Positions 30,881-40,610 of a stretch of DNA of 64,000 bases are shown here, one piece after another. The translations under genes were made by a program, and so were the position numbers. This DNA comes from Ensifer sp. WSM1721 (GTDB lineage: Bacteria > Pseudomonadota > Alphaproteobacteria > Rhizobiales > Rhizobiaceae). The stretch is taken from assembly GCF_000513895.2 (NCBI RefSeq), contig NZ_CP165782.1, positions 1,240,001 through 1,304,000 of the forward strand, read 5' to 3'. The notes under the pieces were generated by a model. That model saw only the letters and a list, made by a program, of their open reading frames with translations. It did no database searches and was not told the DNA's origin. Position 1 is the stretch's first letter. Each line of letters starts with the position of its first letter.

Positions 30881-31522
30881 ATGAAGACAGTCCTTTGCTA
30901 CGGTGACAGTCTGACCTGGGGCTATGACGCGGGCAGCGCGGGTCGGCACGCATTGGAGGATCGCTGGCCGAGCGTGCTGCAGAAGGCGATCGGCTCCGGC
31001 GTGAATATCGTCGCCGAGGGGCTGAACGGCCGCACGACGGCCTATGACGACCATCTGGCGGATTGCGACCGCAACGGTGCGCGCGTCCTGCCCACGGTTC
31101 TCCACAGCCACGCCCCACTCGATCTCGTCATCCTCATGCTCGGCTCGAACGACATGAAGCCGGCGATTCATGGCACGGCCTTCGGCGCGGTCAAGGGCAT
31201 CTCACGGCTCGTCAGCCTGGTGCGCAAGCACGACTGGCCGACCGAGGTCGGGGACGGGCCGGACATGCTGATCGTCTCGCCGCCGCCGCTTTGCGAGACC
31301 GCCAACAGCGCCTTTGCCGCGATGTATGCCGGCGGCGTCGAGCAATCGGCGATGCTGGCCTCTCTTTATCGGGATCTCGCCGACGAGCTCGACTGCGGCT
31401 TTTTCGATGCCGGTTCCGTCGCACGAACGACGCCGCTCGATGGCGTTCATCTCGACGCGGACAACACCCGGGCGATCGGCCGTGGATTGGAGCCGGTCGT
31501 GCGGATGATGCTCGGACTCTGA
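30881..31522 (+). CDS. SGNH/GDSL-family hydrolase (arylesterase-like)
   Basis: 213 aa. All four SGNH blocks are present: GDSLTWGYD with the nucleophile serine near residue 9, the glycine of ERGLNGRTT-type block II (here AEGLNGRTT), LGSNDMK with the oxyanion Asn, and DGVHLDADN with the catalytic Asp and His near residues 190-195. There is no signal peptide, so it is probably cytoplasmic. Relatives hydrolyse aryl or acyl esters. It sits inside the pyruvate dehydrogenase region and is followed after two bases by a GNAT gene. Confidence 0.88.
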   Translation: MKTVLCYGDSLTWGYDAGSAGRHALEDRWPSVLQKAIGSGVNIVAEGLNGRTTAYDDHLADCDRNGARVLPTVLHSHAPLDLVILMLGSNDMKPAIHGTAFGAVKGISRLVSLVRKHDWPTEVGDGPDMLIVSPPPLCETANSAFAAMYAGGVEQSAMLASLYRDLADELDCGFFDAGSVARTTPLDGVHLDADNTRAIGRGLEPVVRMMLGL

Positions 31523-31524
31523 AG

Positions 31525-32106
31525 ATGACGGCTGGCGCGACCCTCAGGCCCGCGAAACGGAGCGAAGCGGCGGAGCTTGCGATCCTCATCGATATCGCCT
31601 CGCACGGTTTTGCCTCCTGGCTCTGGTACGGCGGCGTGCTCAGCAAGTCGGCGGAAACCGCCTTCGAGCACGGTCGCAACCGGCTGCGGCAGGATACGGG
31701 CTTAGGCACCTGGCGCGATGCGGTGGTCGCGGAGATCGAGGACGAGATCGTCGGCGTCTCGGTCTCCTATGCGATCGACGCGTCCATTCGGGAGATCGAG
31801 CCGAAGCATCCGGTGCTCGCCCCTCTGCTTGCCCTCCAGAGCCAGGTGGTCGGTCACTGGTTCATCGATAGCCTCGGCGTCTACCGGCACCACCGCGGCA
31901 AGGGGATCGGCCGCGCGTTGCTCGAGAATGAATTTGCCCGCGCCGGACAGGCGCCGGTGAGCCTCATCACCGAAAGCCACAATGACGTGGCGCAGGCGCT
32001 CTACAAGAGGAACGGCTTCGAAGAGGTGACGCGTGCCGCGGCCGTGCCGCTCTTCGAAGACAGCAGGAAACACGATTGGGTGCTTTTCACCCGCAAGGTC
32101 GCTTGA
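31525..32106 (+). CDS. GNAT family N-acetyltransferase
   Basis: 193 aa from the ATG at 31525, just two bases after the preceding stop; longer starts would overlap the hydrolase. The acetyl-CoA site is HWFIDSLGVYRHHRGKGIGR (R-G-K-G-I-G-R) in the middle. The C-terminal SHNDVAQALYKRNGFEEVTR is the usual motif B. A long insert (about residues 60-115) between the first strand and motif A sets this subfamily apart. Substrate unknown. It is co-directional with lpdA. Confidence 0.83.
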   Translation: MTAGATLRPAKRSEAAELAILIDIASHGFASWLWYGGVLSKSAETAFEHGRNRLRQDTGLGTWRDAVVAEIEDEIVGVSVSYAIDASIREIEPKHPVLAPLLALQSQVVGHWFIDSLGVYRHHRGKGIGRALLENEFARAGQAPVSLITESHNDVAQALYKRNGFEEVTRAAAVPLFEDSRKHDWVLFTRKVA

Positions 32107-32124
32107 AACAGAGGTAGGAAACAC

Positions 32125-33570
32125 ATGGCTGAGAATTACGACGTCATCGTTATCGGTTCGGGCCCGGGCGGCTATGTCACCGCCATCCGCTCGGCGCAAC
32201 TGGGCCTGAAGACGGCGATCGTCGAGCGCGAGCACCTCGGCGGCATCTGCCTCAACTGGGGGTGCATTCCGACCAAGGCGCTCTTGCGCTCGGCCGAAAT
32301 TCTCGACCACGCCAACCACGCCAAGAATTATGGCCTGACGCTCGAAGGCAAGATGACCGCCAACGTCAAGGACGTCGTCGCCCGTTCGCGCGCCGTGTCG
32401 GCGCGGCTGAACGGCGGCGTCGCCTTCCTCATGAAGAAGAACAAGGTCGACGTGATCTGGGGCGAGGCTAAGCTGACAAAGCCTGGCGAAATCGTCGTCG
32501 GCGCCCCGTCGAAGGCCGCCGTGCAGCCGCAGAACCCCGTTCCGAAGGGCGTGAAAGGCGAGGGCACCTACACGGCCAAACATATCATCATCGCGACCGG
32601 CGCCCGGCCGCGGGCACTGCCCGGCATCGAGCCCGACGGTAAGCTGATCTGGACCTATTTCGAAGCGATGAAGCCCGAGGAGCTGCCGAAGACCATGCTC
32701 GTCATGGGCTCCGGCGCGATCGGCATCGAATTCGCGAGCTTCTACCGCTCCATGGGCGTGGACGTGACCGTCGTCGAGCTGCTGCCGCAGATCATGCCGG
32801 TTGAGGATGCGGAGATCTCCGCCTTTGCCCGCAAGCAGCTCGAAAAGCGCGGCATGAAGATCTTCACCGATGCGAAGGTGACGAAGGTGGAGAAGGGCGC
32901 CAACGACGTGACTGCCCATGTCGAGACGAAGGACGGCAAGGTGACGCAGATCAAGGCGGACCGGCTGATCTCCGCCATCGGCGTCCAGGGAAATATCGAG
33001 AATCTCGGCCTGGAGGCGCTGCGCGTCGAGACCAGCCGCGGCTGCATCGTCACCGACGGATACGGCAGGACCAATGTCGCCGGCATCTATGCGATTGGCG
33101 ACGTCGCCGGCCCGCCGATGCTGGCGCACAAGGCCGAGCATGAGGGAGTGATCTGCGTCGAGAAGATCGCCGGCGTTCCCGGCGTGCACGCGCTCGACAA
33201 GGGCAAGATCCCGGGCTGTACCTATTGCGACCCGCAGGTCGCCTCCGTCGGTCTCACCGAAGCGAAGGCCAACGAACTCGGCCGCGACATCCGCGTCGGG
33301 CGCTACAGCTTCGGCGCCAACGGCAAGGCGATCGCGCTCGGTGAGGACCAGGGCCTGATCAAGACGATCTTCGACAAGAAGACCGGCGAACTCCTCGGCG
33401 CGCACATGGTCGGCGCCGAAGTGACCGAACTCATCCAGGGCTTTGTCGTCGCCATGAACCTCGAGACGACCGAGGAAGAGCTGATGCACACGGTGTTCCC
33501 GCATCCGACGCTTTCCGAAATGATGAAGGAAAGCGTGCTCGACGCCTACGGCAAGGTGCTGAACGCGTGA
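32125..33570 (+). CDS. lpdA: Dihydrolipoamide dehydrogenase (E3)
   Basis: 481 aa, with AGAGGTAGGAA before the ATG. The FAD Rossmann motif is VIVIGSGPGGYVTAIRSAQ and the redox-active disulfide is in GGICLNWGCIPTKALL. A second Rossmann motif for NAD is LVMGSGAIGIEFASFYRSM. YAIGDVAGPPMLAHKAEHEG and the C-terminal TVFPHPTLSEMMKE supply the remaining FAD and the catalytic His-Glu. It reoxidises dihydrolipoate on E2 and reduces NAD. Given the distance from pdhC it has its own short transcription unit with the two genes before it. Confidence 0.96.
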   Translation: MAENYDVIVIGSGPGGYVTAIRSAQLGLKTAIVEREHLGGICLNWGCIPTKALLRSAEILDHANHAKNYGLTLEGKMTANVKDVVARSRAVSARLNGGVAFLMKKNKVDVIWGEAKLTKPGEIVVGAPSKAAVQPQNPVPKGVKGEGTYTAKHIIIATGARPRALPGIEPDGKLIWTYFEAMKPEELPKTMLVMGSGAIGIEFASFYRSMGVDVTVVELLPQIMPVEDAEISAFARKQLEKRGMKIFTDAKVTKVEKGANDVTAHVETKDGKVTQIKADRLISAIGVQGNIENLGLEALRVETSRGCIVTDGYGRTNVAGIYAIGDVAGPPMLAHKAEHEGVICVEKIAGVPGVHALDKGKIPGCTYCDPQVASVGLTEAKANELGRDIRVGRYSFGANGKAIALGEDQGLIKTIFDKKTGELLGAHMVGAEVTELIQGFVVAMNLETTEEELMHTVFPHPTLSEMMKESVLDAYGKVLNA

Positions 33571-33645
33571 TGACGTGCCGCCGTCCGGAACTTTCGATCG
33601 CATCACGCATTGATTGCACGGCATTTTCAATGCGCGGAGGTCGTT

Positions 33646-33897
33646 ATGAGTCTGAACGGAGTGGGCATCTTGGCTGCCATCATCATCGGCGGTCTTGCCG
33701 GTTGGCTGGCGGAGCAATTCATGCACAGCCAGATGGGGCTATTTGCGAATATCATCCTCGGCATCATCGGTGCGGTCGTCCTGAATTTCATCCTGGCCGC
33801 CTTCGGCTTGGCCTACACGGGATGGGTGGCCTATCTCATCATCGGCTTTATCGGCGCCTGCCTGCTGATCGCGGCGGGGCGGGCCGTCAGGGGTTAG
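33646..33897 (+). CDS. GlsB/YeaQ/YmgE family small membrane protein
   Basis: 83 aa from the ATG at 33646, preceded by GCGGAGGTCGTT. Three hydrophobic segments are seen: GILAAIIIGGLAGWLAEQFM with the family's GGLAGWLA motif, LFANIILGIIGAVVLNFILA with the NIILGIIGA motif, and WVAYLIIGFIGACLLIAAG. The family, also called transglycosylase-associated, is stress-induced in several bacteria, with no proven biochemical function. It lies between lpdA and lipA. Confidence 0.85.
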   Translation: MSLNGVGILAAIIIGGLAGWLAEQFMHSQMGLFANIILGIIGAVVLNFILAAFGLAYTGWVAYLIIGFIGACLLIAAGRAVRG

Positions 33898-34032
33898 GAC
33901 TTCACTCGCCATTCACTTGCGGTCGGGCTGCCATGCAAATGGTGGCCTGACTTTTCACGTCCGGCTCGTTATATAGATCGAAAGCGGGCGCAACGGCTTA
34001 AAGCCCAGACCCGATACGATGAAGGAAGACAC

Positions 34033-35001
34033 ATGGTAACGGTTTTCGATGCGGTCTCGGATCGGGCTCAGCGCGTTCGCCACCCGGAAAAGGCGCACAG
34101 GCCGGATACGGAAGTGCTGCGCAAGCCGGACTGGATCCGCGTGAAGGCGCCGACCTCGAAGGGGTACATGGAGACCCGTTCGATCGTGAAGGGCAACAAT
34201 CTCGTCACGGTCTGCGAGGAAGCCGGCTGCCCGAATATCGGCGAATGCTGGGACAAGAAGCACGCCACCTTTATGATCATGGGTGAGATCTGCACGCGCG
34301 CCTGTGCCTTCTGCAACGTCGCGACCGGCAAGCCCAACGCCCTCGATCCCGATGAGCCGGCCAATGTGGCGAAGGCTGTCAGGCAGATGGGCTTGAGCCA
34401 TGTCGTCATCACCTCGGTCGACCGCGACGACCTCGATGACGGCGGCGCCGAGCATTTCGAGAAGGTGATCTTCGCGATCCGCGAGGCGTCCCCCGCGACG
34501 ACGATCGAGATTCTGACGCCCGACTTCCTGAGGAAGCCCGGCGCGCTTGAGCGGGTTGTCGCCGCCAAGCCCGACGTCTTCAACCACAATCTCGAAACCG
34601 TGCCGTCCAACTATCTGACCGTGCGTCCGGGAGCCCGCTATTTCCATTCGATCCGGCTGCTGCAGCGGGTCAAGGAACTCGACCCCTCGATGTTCACCAA
34701 GTCCGGCATCATGGTCGGCCTCGGCGAAGAGCGGAACGAAGTGCTGCAGTTGATGGACGACCTGCGCACCGCCGACGTCGATTTCTTGACGATCGGCCAA
34801 TACCTGCAGCCGACCCGCAAGCATCACAAGGTCGAGAAATTCGTGACGCCGGAGGAGTTCAAGTCCTACGAGACGGTCGCCTATACCAAGGGCTTCCTGA
34901 TGGTTGCATCGAGCCCGCTGACCCGCTCGTCGCACCATGCCGGCGACGATTTCGCGCGGCTGAGGGCAGCGCGGGAGAAGAAGCTGGCTGCGGCGGAATA
35001 A
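34033..35001 (+). CDS. lipA: Lipoyl synthase
   Basis: 322 aa. The two iron-sulfur cluster sites are complete: Cys61, Cys66 and Cys72 in [15 protein letters not shown] form the auxiliary cluster site, and Cys87, Cys91 and Cys94 in [10 protein letters not shown] form the radical-SAM C-x3-C-x2-C site. The RSSHHAGD signature near the C-terminus supplies the serine ligand. LipA inserts two sulfur atoms into octanoyl groups on lipoyl domains. Its place beside pdhABC and lpdA fits, since those complexes carry the lipoyl domains it matures. Confidence 0.97.
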   Translation: MVTVFDAVSDRAQRVRHPEKAHRPDTEVLRKPDWIRVKAPTSKGYMETRSIVKGNNLVTVCEEAGCPNIGECWDKKHATFMIMGEICTRACAFCNVATGKPNALDPDEPANVAKAVRQMGLSHVVITSVDRDDLDDGGAEHFEKVIFAIREASPATTIEILTPDFLRKPGALERVVAAKPDVFNHNLETVPSNYLTVRPGARYFHSIRLLQRVKELDPSMFTKSGIMVGLGEERNEVLQLMDDLRTADVDFLTIGQYLQPTRKHHKVEKFVTPEEFKSYETVAYTKGFLMVASSPLTRSSHHAGDDFARLRAAREKKLAAAE

Positions 35002-35105
35002 GCCGGCAATCCGCTATTTTTAATTGAGGCTGCTCGTTTTGCTGAAGCGGGCGTGAGATTGTAAATCGCAACCTGTGGACGTGGGGTCTATCGAGGGAGG
35101 TTTCG

Positions 35106-35897
35106 ATGCAATCCGCCGAGGTAGGTGCTTGCTGGGAGGCGAATGCCGAGAACTGGACGAAGTTCTCGCGTGCGGGCTACGACGTTTATCGCGATGCGCT
35201 GAATACGCCCGCTTTCCTAGATATGCTTCCTTCTATCGCTGGGTTGCGTGGCCTCGATCTAGGCTGCGGCGAAGGGACCAACACCCGCGGTCTTGCAGAA
35301 TGCAAGGCGCGGATGACCGCGATAGATATCGCGCCGAGCTTCATCCGCCTCGCTCAGGAACAAGAGGCAGAAGATCCTCGGGGCATCCGGTACATGCTTG
35401 GCGATGGTCGAGACCTGCCTTTCGCCGACGGTGAGTTCGATTTCGTTACCGCTTTCATGTCTCTGATGGATATGCCCGACCAGCGTCGTGTCCTGCAGCA
35501 GGTCTTCCGGGTTCTCCGCGGGGGTGGCTTTTTCCAGTTCTCCATCCTCCACCCCTGTTTTGTGCCTCCGCGTCGCAAGACCATTCGTGACGAGAACGGA
35601 GACTGCCGCGCCGTCGAACTGGCGGATTATTTCGACGAGACCGACGGACAGATCGAGACGTGGCTGTTTTCGACGATTCCGTCGGAAGAACGGGAGGGTG
35701 TTGCCCCCTTTCGTGTCCCGCGCTTTCACCGGACGCTCAGTACCTGGATGACGATGATCATCGCGTCGGGTTTCTCGCTAGAGGAGTTCCGCGAGCCGAT
35801 GGCGTCCGAGGAGGCTGCACGGTTGTACCCGGCCGTCGCGGACACGCGCGTTGTTCCGATATTCCTTCACATCCGCCTCAGGAAACCCCTGTCCTGA
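35106..35897 (+). CDS. Class I SAM-dependent methyltransferase
   Basis: 263 aa, with GGGAGGTTTCG before the ATG. The SAM-binding motif I is LRGLDLGCGEGTNTRGLAE near residues 41-58. Motif II follows with an acidic residue in MTAIDIAPSFIRLAQEQE, and FDFVTAFMSLMDMPDQRRVL is motif IV. LRGGGFFQFSILHPCF is the usual post-IV strand. The C-terminal part (SEEREGVAPFRVPRFHRTLS) forms the substrate cap and does not identify the substrate. Confidence 0.85.
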   Translation: MQSAEVGACWEANAENWTKFSRAGYDVYRDALNTPAFLDMLPSIAGLRGLDLGCGEGTNTRGLAECKARMTAIDIAPSFIRLAQEQEAEDPRGIRYMLGDGRDLPFADGEFDFVTAFMSLMDMPDQRRVLQQVFRVLRGGGFFQFSILHPCFVPPRRKTIRDENGDCRAVELADYFDETDGQIETWLFSTIPSEEREGVAPFRVPRFHRTLSTWMTMIIASGFSLEEFREPMASEEAARLYPAVADTRVVPIFLHIRLRKPLS

Positions 35898-36055
35898 TGA
35901 AATGTCCTGATGAAACATGCAGTGTCGCCCACGTTTAGAAGGCGCGCTGGGTGCCCGGAAGCTCGCGCCGAAGTCCAGATGTGTTTCCGGAGGATTACGC
36001 TCCGCAAATTCACCTCCTCCTTGATCTTCCCGCGTCGCGGCCTTAACTCCAAATC

Positions 36056-36511
36056 ATGCCGCACTTCGAAACCAACCACGTCGTCAAGCATTCGGCCGAG
36101 CAGATGTTCGACCTCGTCGCCGATGTCGAGCGCTATCCGGAGTTCCTGCCGCTTTGCGAGGCCTTGAGCGTGCGCTCGCGCAAAGAGAGGGAAGGGAAGG
36201 TCCTGCTGATGGCGGACATGACGGTGGGATATAAGGCAGTCCGCGAAACCTTCACCACACAGGTGCTGCTGAAGAGGGCGGAGTTGTTGATCGACGTCAA
36301 CTACATCGAAGGCCCGTTCAAATATCTCGACAACGTCTGGCGTTTCGAGCCTGTGAGTGAAACCCAGTCGATCGTCCATTTCTCCATCGAATACGAGTTC
36401 AAGAGCCGCATTCTCGGGGCTTTGATGGGCTCGATGTTCGACCGCGCCTTCCGCATGTTCTCGGAAGCTTTCGAAAAGCGGGCCGACGTGATCTACGGCG
36501 CCGGCGCCTGA
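36056..36511 (+). CDS. RatA/Coq10 family START-like protein
   Basis: 151 aa. The family is recognised from the N-terminal MPHFETNHVVKHSAEQMFDL, then VERYPEFLPLCEALSVRSRK, and the C-terminal LMGSMFDRAFRMFSEAFEKR. The protein is a START-type lipid-binding barrel. In mitochondria Coq10 assists ubiquinone function. The bacterial name RatA comes from a proposed ribosome-association effect in E. coli, so a quinone role is more likely here. Its last 19 bases overlap the end of the converging pncC. Confidence 0.87.
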   Translation: MPHFETNHVVKHSAEQMFDLVADVERYPEFLPLCEALSVRSRKEREGKVLLMADMTVGYKAVRETFTTQVLLKRAELLIDVNYIEGPFKYLDNVWRFEPVSETQSIVHFSIEYEFKSRILGALMGSMFDRAFRMFSEAFEKRADVIYGAGA

Positions 36512-36996
36512 GCGATCTCTCCAACGAGGCCGAGCGCCGTTCTAACCGCTGCCAGCCGCACCGCATCTCGGCCGATATCCCCGAAGCGCATCTCGCGATG
36601 AACAATCGCACCGTCGCGTCCGGCCGCGGCGAAATGGACGAGGCCCACCGGCTTGTCCGCTGAGCCGCCGCTCGGGCCGGCAATACCCGTGACCGCCACG
36701 GCGAAATCGGCGTCCGAATGCGAAACGGCGCCGAGGGCCATTTCCACGGCCGTCTCGCGTGACACCGCGCCGTGTGCGGCAAGCGATGCGAGCTTGACCC
36801 CAAGCATCTGGACCTTCGCATCGTTCGAATAGGTGACGAAACCGCGGTCGACGACCGAGGACGAGCCGGCGATTTCGGTCAACACCCCGGCAATCAGACC
36901 GCCGGTGCAGGATTCGGCCGTGGCAAGCTTGAGTCCGCGGGCGGTAAAGTCCTTAATGATTACCCGCGCTTTCTGCTCGATATCGGCCGGCCACAT
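36493..36996 (-). CDS. pncC: CinA-family nicotinamide-nucleotide amidase
   Basis: 167 aa. This is the CinA C-terminal (PncC) domain alone: LKLATAESCTGGLIAGVLTE with the catalytic Ser, GFVTYSNDAKVQMLGV, and AVAVTGIAGPSGGSADKPVG. It deamidates nicotinamide mononucleotide to nicotinate mononucleotide in pyridine-nucleotide salvage. The ATG at 36996 shares its A with the TGA of ispDF (TGATG), so the genes are coupled; a GTG one codon upstream is the alternative. Confidence 0.9.
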   Translation of the reverse strand: MWPADIEQKARVIIKDFTARGLKLATAESCTGGLIAGVLTEIAGSSSVVDRGFVTYSNDAKVQMLGVKLASLAAHGAVSRETAVEMALGAVSHSDADFAVAVTGIAGPSGGSADKPVGLVHFAAAGRDGAIVHREMRFGDIGRDAVRLAAVRTALGLVGEIAQAPAP

Positions 36997-38210
36997 CACG
37001 TTTCACCCCGCGGGACGTAAACGACCGTCGCCGTGGCGATTGCCGCGATGCCTTCCCTTCGGCCGACGAAGCCGAGCTTCTCGTTGGTCGTCGCCTTGAT
37101 TGAGCAGCGGTCGAGGGAGATATCGAGCATTGCCGCAAGGTTCTCGCGCATCTGCTGGCGATGCGGCCCGATTTTCGGGGCCTCGGCGATCAGCGATATG
37201 TCCGCGTTGGTGATGGTGCCGCCGCGCTCGCGCACGATCCGCGCCGCGTGCTCCAGGAAGATGCGGGAGGGTGCGCCCTTCCACTGCGGGTCGGAGGGCG
37301 GGAAATGATCGCCGATATCGCCAGCGCCACACGTGGCAAGCAGCGCGTCCGTCAGTGCATGCAGGGCGACGTCCGCGTCGGAATGGCCGGAGAGCTTGCG
37401 GTCGTGCGGGATGAAGACGCCGCAGAGCGTGACGCCGTCGCCCTCGACGAGCTGGTGCACGTCGTAGCCGTTGCCGGTGCGCACATCCGGAATTGCATGG
37501 CGTGTCAGCTTCTCGTCCGCCATCGAAATGTCCCTTCGCAATGTCAGCTTGATGTTGTCGGCCGATCCCTCCACCAGAAGAACCGGGATGCCGGCCCATT
37601 CGGCGATCGAGGCGTCGTCGGTGAAGTCGGCTCGGCCACTTGCGGCCGCTCGGCGGTGGGCGGAAAGGATCGTCTCCAACCGGAAGCATTGCGGCGTCTG
37701 CGCGGCATAGAGATCGGCCCGTGGGACTGTCTCTTCCACAATGCCTCCGGCTTTCCCGCGCTTCAGCGTATCGGCAACGGCGATTGCCGGAAGCAAGGCT
37801 TGCGCTCCTCGGGCGAGCGCGGCGCGGCAGCGATCGAGGAGCGCGTGATCGAAGAACGGACGCACCGCGTCATGGACCATCACATATTCGGCACCAGTGG
37901 CGACCGCCGCTTCCAGGCCCGCAAGCACCGAAATCTGGCGCGTCGGACCGCCGTGAACCACCGTCACGTCGAGGGGGCGAGACATCCGCTTGCGCGCCGA
38001 TTCGAACAGCTCCTCATCGTCCGGGTGAATGACCACGACGACCGGACCCGTGCCGGGCCATGTCGCGAAAATGTCAAGCGTGTGAGCGATAACCGGACGA
38101 TCGCCGATCCTGCGATATTGCTTTGGCCCTTCGGTTGACTGGCCGGCGCGCTCGCCGCGCCCGGCCGCCACGATGACGATACCGCAGGAGAACTGGTCTT
38201 CGAGTTGCAT
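36996..38210 (-). CDS. ispDF: Bifunctional IspD/IspF (MEP pathway)
   Basis: 404 aa joining two enzymes. The N-terminal IspD cytidylyltransferase has [20 protein letters not shown] with the nucleotide loop, [14 protein letters not shown] and [12 protein letters not shown]. The C-terminal IspF cyclase starts around residue 245 with [20 protein letters not shown], then [19 protein letters not shown] with the metal His and Asp, and [19 protein letters not shown]. The fusion catalyses two non-consecutive steps of isoprenoid precursor synthesis and is a known alphaproteobacterial arrangement. It is divergent from dus; the 226-base gap between them should contain both promoters. Confidence 0.95.
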   Translation of the reverse strand: MQLEDQFSCGIVIVAAGRGERAGQSTEGPKQYRRIGDRPVIAHTLDIFATWPGTGPVVVVIHPDDEELFESARKRMSRPLDVTVVHGGPTRQISVLAGLEAAVATGAEYVMVHDAVRPFFDHALLDRCRAALARGAQALLPAIAVADTLKRGKAGGIVEETVPRADLYAAQTPQCFRLETILSAHRRAAASGRADFTDDASIAEWAGIPVLLVEGSADNIKLTLRRDISMADEKLTRHAIPDVRTGNGYDVHQLVEGDGVTLCGVFIPHDRKLSGHSDADVALHALTDALLATCGAGDIGDHFPPSDPQWKGAPSRIFLEHAARIVRERGGTITNADISLIAEAPKIGPHRQQMRENLAAMLDISLDRCSIKATTNEKLGFVGRREGIAAIATATVVYVPRGET

Positions 38211-38436
38211 CTTCTGTAAGTGTCCCGCCGTTCGCCGATCTTTGCGGTGGTGTACCGCGAAGGTACGGTCATTGCCAGCTATCTGTGCATGTCAGGTAAA
38301 ACTGTTCATCGGTATGGCCGAAATGCACGGAAAGGAAAAATTGAAGCGCGTTCACGCACTTCAAGGAATTTTGTCGAGCGCGTCAAAACCGCTTGGCAAG
38401 TTCGAGAACAGTGGCTAAAAATAGTGCAAGAATATT

Positions 38437-39465
38437 ATGTGCCCGAAAGATATGCATTTGCCGCCATCGGCCCTCTCATCGTCGCTCAAGATCGGGAAAG
38501 TTGAAATCCGCAATCGGATAGCGCTTGCGCCGATGTCCGGGGTGACGGATTTGCCCTTTCGCATGCTTGCCTGGCGCTTCGGCGCGGGCTTTGTCGTGAC
38601 CGAGATGGTGGCGAGCCGTGAACTGGTCTGCAACGCGGCCGAATCTTGGGCGCGGCTCAGGAATTCCGGTATCGATCCGCACATCGTCCAGCTTGCCGGG
38701 CGCGAGGCGCACTGGATGGCGGAGGCGGCGCGAATCGTCGAAGCCGATGGCGCGGACATCATCGATATCAATATGGGCTGCCCGGCGAAGAAGGTTACCG
38801 GCGGCTATTCCGGCTCGGCGCTGATGCGTGACCCGGACCATGCCCTTTCCCTCGTCGAGGCGACGGTGAAGGCGGCCACCGTGCCGGTAACGCTGAAGAT
38901 GCGGCTCGGTTGGGACGAGAATTCGATCAATGCGCCGCTGATTGCACGGAGGGCGGAGGAGGCTGGCGTGCAGGCCATCACCATCCATGGTCGCACGCGC
39001 ATGCAGTTCTACAACGGCACGGCGAATTGGGATGCGATCCGGGCGGTCCGCGAGGTGATCTCCGTTCCGCTGATAGCGAACGGCGATGTCGACACGCTGG
39101 CCGATGCCATGGAGATCCTGCGCCGGTCCGGCGCAGACGCGGTCATGGTCGGGCGGTCCTGCCAAGGGCGACCATGGCATCCGGGCGTTCTTGCGGGCGT
39201 TGCCGCTCATCCCGATGCGGCCGACATCGCCCGGATATTCGCCGAACATTACGAGATGATGCTCGAATTCTATGGCGTGGAGATCGGTCTTCGCCACGCC
39301 CGCAAGCACGTCGCCTGGTATCTGGACCGCTTCGCGGCCGATCTTCCGGTCGCGGAGAAGGCGGCGATCCTGACATCGACGGATGCGCGTCTCGTCAGTG
39401 ATCGCGTGGCGGCCGCGATCGTGCGGTCTGCCGGGGAGTTCGTCAGGGAGGAGATTGCGGCATGA
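38437..39465 (+). CDS. dusB: tRNA-dihydrouridine synthase (DusB/NifR3 type)
   Basis: 342 aa from the ATG at 38437; an ATG at 38452 is an equally possible start. The TIM-barrel FMN enzyme is marked by [20 protein letters not shown], the catalytic [20 protein letters not shown] (Cys as general acid), [14 protein letters not shown] and [14 protein letters not shown]. It reduces uridines in the tRNA D-loop. The historical name nifR3 reflects its position ahead of ntrBC, as here: its stop overlaps the ntrB start as ATGA. Confidence 0.92.
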   Translation: MCPKDMHLPPSALSSSLKIGKVEIRNRIALAPMSGVTDLPFRMLAWRFGAGFVVTEMVASRELVCNAAESWARLRNSGIDPHIVQLAGREAHWMAEAARIVEADGADIIDINMGCPAKKVTGGYSGSALMRDPDHALSLVEATVKAATVPVTLKMRLGWDENSINAPLIARRAEEAGVQAITIHGRTRMQFYNGTANWDAIRAVREVISVPLIANGDVDTLADAMEILRRSGADAVMVGRSCQGRPWHPGVLAGVAAHPDAADIARIFAEHYEMMLEFYGVEIGLRHARKHVAWYLDRFAADLPVAEKAAILTSTDARLVSDRVAAAIVRSAGEFVREEIAA

Positions 39466-40610
39466 GCGAAATGGCAACGGCGCCGGCAGGAAGTGCCAAC
39501 GACCTCTCAATGGCGGTGCTCAACGCGATCCAGAATCCGGTCATCCTCGTCGACGAAAACGGCTTCGTGGCTTTCGCGAACTGGGAGGCGGAGTCTTTCT
39601 TCGGTGCAAGCGCCAATCACCTTGCCCGGCACGATATCAGCGCCTTCATTCCGTTCGGCAGCCCGCTCCTGACCTTGATCGAGCAGGTGCGCGAGCGGCG
39701 GGCGCCGGTCAATGAATACCGGGTCGACCTGAGCTCGCCGCGCCTCGGCGCCGACAAGCTCGTCGACCTCTACGTGGCCCCTGTCCTGTCGCAGCCAGGA
39801 TCGGTGGTGATCGTCTTCCAGGAACGATCGATGGCCGACAAGATCGACAGGCAACTGACGCACCGTGCCGCCGCGCGATCGGTCACGGGTCTTGCCTCGA
39901 TGCTGGCGCACGAGATTAAGAACCCGCTCTCCGGCATTCGTGGCGCGGCACAGCTCCTCGAAACCTCGGTCAATGACGAGGACCGCGCGCTCACAAGGCT
40001 AATCTGCGACGAGACGGACCGCATCGTTTCGCTCGTCGACCGCATGGAGGTCTTTTCCGACGAGCGGCCCGTCGACCGCGTGCCGCTCAATATCCATTCG
40101 GTGCTCGACCACGTGAAGGCGATTGCCAAGGCTGGTTTTGCCCGCAGTATCAAGATTTCCGAGAACTACGACCCGTCGCTGCCGCCGGTCTTCGCCAATC
40201 GCGACCAGCTCGTTCAGGTCTTCCTTAACCTGGTCAAGAATGCCGCCGAGGCGATCGGCGACAGGGCAGATGGCGAGATCATGCTGACGACCGCCTATCG
40301 GCCGGGCATCCGGCTTTCGGTCGCGGGGACGCGCGAAAAGATTTCGCTCCCTCTGGAGTTCTGCGTGCACGACAACGGCCCGGGTGTTCCGGCCGATCTG
40401 CTGCCGCATCTTTTCGACCCCTTCATCACCACCAAGACGAACGGGTCGGGCCTCGGCCTGGCGCTCGTGGCCAAGATCATTGGTGGCCACGGCGGCATCG
40501 TCGAATGCGACAGTCAGCATAACCGCACCACTTTCCGCGTTCTGATGCCGGCCTCCAAAGGATTGGCGGCGGACGACGAAACTCCGATGACAAAAGGAAC
40601 CAATGGATGA
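39462..40610 (+). CDS. ntrB: Nitrogen regulation sensor kinase/phosphatase NtrB
   Basis: 382 aa with no membrane segment, so a cytoplasmic sensor. A PAS domain fills the first 130 residues ([19 protein letters not shown] and [12 protein letters not shown]). The H-box is [20 protein letters not shown] near residue 147, the N-box [16 protein letters not shown], and the G boxes [16 protein letters not shown] and [16 protein letters not shown]. It phosphorylates or dephosphorylates NtrC according to the PII proteins. ATGA overlaps on both sides show tight coupling in dus-ntrB-ntrC. Confidence 0.96.
   Translation: MSEMATAPAGSANDLSMAVLNAIQNPVILVDENGFVAFANWEAESFFGASANHLARHDISAFIPFGSPLLTLIEQVRERRAPVNEYRVDLSSPRLGADKLVDLYVAPVLSQPGSVVIVFQERSMADKIDRQLTHRAAARSVTGLASMLAHEIKNPLSGIRGAAQLLETSVNDEDRALTRLICDETDRIVSLVDRMEVFSDERPVDRVPLNIHSVLDHVKAIAKAGFARSIKISENYDPSLPPVFANRDQLVQVFLNLVKNAAEAIGDRADGEIMLTTAYRPGIRLSVAGTREKISLPLEFCVHDNGPGVPADLLPHLFDPFITTKTNGSGLGLALVAKIIGGHGGIVECDSQHNRTTFRVLMPASKGLAADDETPMTKGTNG

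Noticed and set aside
38220..38504. Open frame in the ispDF-dus gap with a basic, helix-like protein
   Set aside because: It overlaps the divergent promoter region and the dus N-terminus, and its composition changes abruptly where it enters dus. It is most likely a chance frame.
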